64,000 bases of DNA from Pedobacter arcticus A12 (GTDB lineage: Bacteria > Bacteroidota > Bacteroidia > Sphingobacteriales > Sphingobacteriaceae): positions 124,001-188,000 of the forward strand of contig NZ_AKZJ01000014.1 in the NCBI RefSeq assembly GCF_000302595.1. The letters are read 5' to 3'. This document shows positions 63,898-64,000 of this stretch, one piece after another. The translations under genes were made by a program, and so were the position numbers. Positions within the stretch are counted from its first letter, which is position 1. Each line of letters opens with the position of its first letter. The notes beneath the pieces were generated by a model. That model was not told the origin of the DNA. It was given only the letters and a program-made list of their open reading frames with translations, and did no database searches.

Positions 63898-64000
63898 TCA
63901 GTTTAAAAACACAATATCATCCGAAAGTTCATTAGTATCATCGCTACTGTACGGGAAATACCTTTTTAACTGTTTCCCAGCTTCAATAATACCAACACTA
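63898..64000 (-). CDS. C-terminal end of a second TPM domain protein (partial)
   Basis: The minus strand reads an open frame from the window edge to TGA at 63900-63898. Its last residues (GIIEAGKQLKRYFPYSSDDTNEL) resemble the end of periplasmic TPM proteins such as those found before YgcG; I give them here in short form as EAGKQLKRYFPY and DDTNEL. The stop overlaps the next start (TGATG), so the two genes are coupled. The usual order would be lemA, TPM, TPM. Confidence 0.75.
   Translation of the reverse strand, partial: SVGIIEAGKQLKRYFPYSSDDTNELSDDIVFLN

Overview
The window looks like a chromosomal segment of a Bacteroidota bacterium, most likely a Pedobacter-like member of the Sphingobacteriaceae. 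The DNA is AT-rich. It carries a SusC/SusD pair, proteins with type IX secretion C-terminal domains, PepSY and TonB-receptor genes, an LruC-domain lipoprotein, and promoters with the Bacteroidota TAnnTTTG-type -7 box. I place the genus by protein flavour only; there is no rRNA in the window.

Layout. 1-3.8 kb: a minus-strand metal/iron-uptake type operon (PepSY membrane protein, DUF4198 protein, 5' part of a TonB-dependent receptor). 4.1-14.5 kb: secA, a SPOR protein, an M20 amidohydrolase, a thioredoxin-like protein, a lipoprotein, an AraC-MGMT fusion, a REP-associated tyrosine transposase (RAYT), a dipeptide epimerase and gltX. 14.6-26.2 kb, almost all minus strand: groL, groS, an LruC lipoprotein, tatC, then the fatty-acid/phospholipid block accC-accB-fabH-plsX-rpmF-DUF177, and pdxA. 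26.3-31.2 kb: rsmA, a lipoprotein, a 2-hydroxyacid dehydrogenase, greA, a HIT protein and waaA. 31.3-36.6 kb: nucleotide-sugar genes (ugd, UDP-glucuronate decarboxylase, galE, rfbB) and a CpsB-like PHP phosphatase. 36.6-37.2 kb: a 51-codon membrane peptide and a toxin-antitoxin pair whose YafQ-type toxin is broken by a one-base frameshift. 37.4-40.9 kb: an abnormally long leuS. 41-44.2 kb: an unknown secreted protein, a GT2 glycosyltransferase, a WecA/MraY-like transferase and a NUDIX hydrolase. 44.6-62.9 kb: a polysaccharide-utilisation-like locus. 63-64 kb: two TPM-domain genes, one partial.

The most unusual object is leuS. A 534-bp block (38286-38819), exactly 178 codons, interrupts the enzyme in frame at the start of its editing domain. 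It begins and ends with near-identical inverted repeats of about 36 bp, each containing its own palindrome, and encodes a complete-looking DUF559 (Vsr-like PD-(D/E)XK) nuclease domain. A solo 39-bp (13-codon) relative of the same palindrome sits in frame just before the KMSKS motif. This resembles a palindrome-bounded, homing-nuclease-like element that survives inside an essential gene by staying open in frame. It is not an intein and not an intron. Separately, the RAYT gene at 11.1 kb carries a different 39-bp palindrome plus four tandem 12-bp repeats inside its own reading frame.

The 44.6-62.9 kb locus joins SusC/SusD, surface-type lipoproteins, a GH18 enzyme and two GHL10 (DUF187) glycosidases to murQ, a sodium:solute symporter and a DeoR regulator. 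MurNAc-6-phosphate etherase is diagnostic of muropeptide sugar catabolism, and GHL10 includes the E. coli peptidoglycan glycosidase DigH. The best reading is a system for using peptidoglycan glycan strands. No MurNAc kinase is visible nearby. Other points of note: a 130-bp dispersed repeat family between groS and groL and between galE and rfbB, and a greA leader with a promoter, a hairpin and an intrinsic terminator, resembling the E. coli GraL arrangement.
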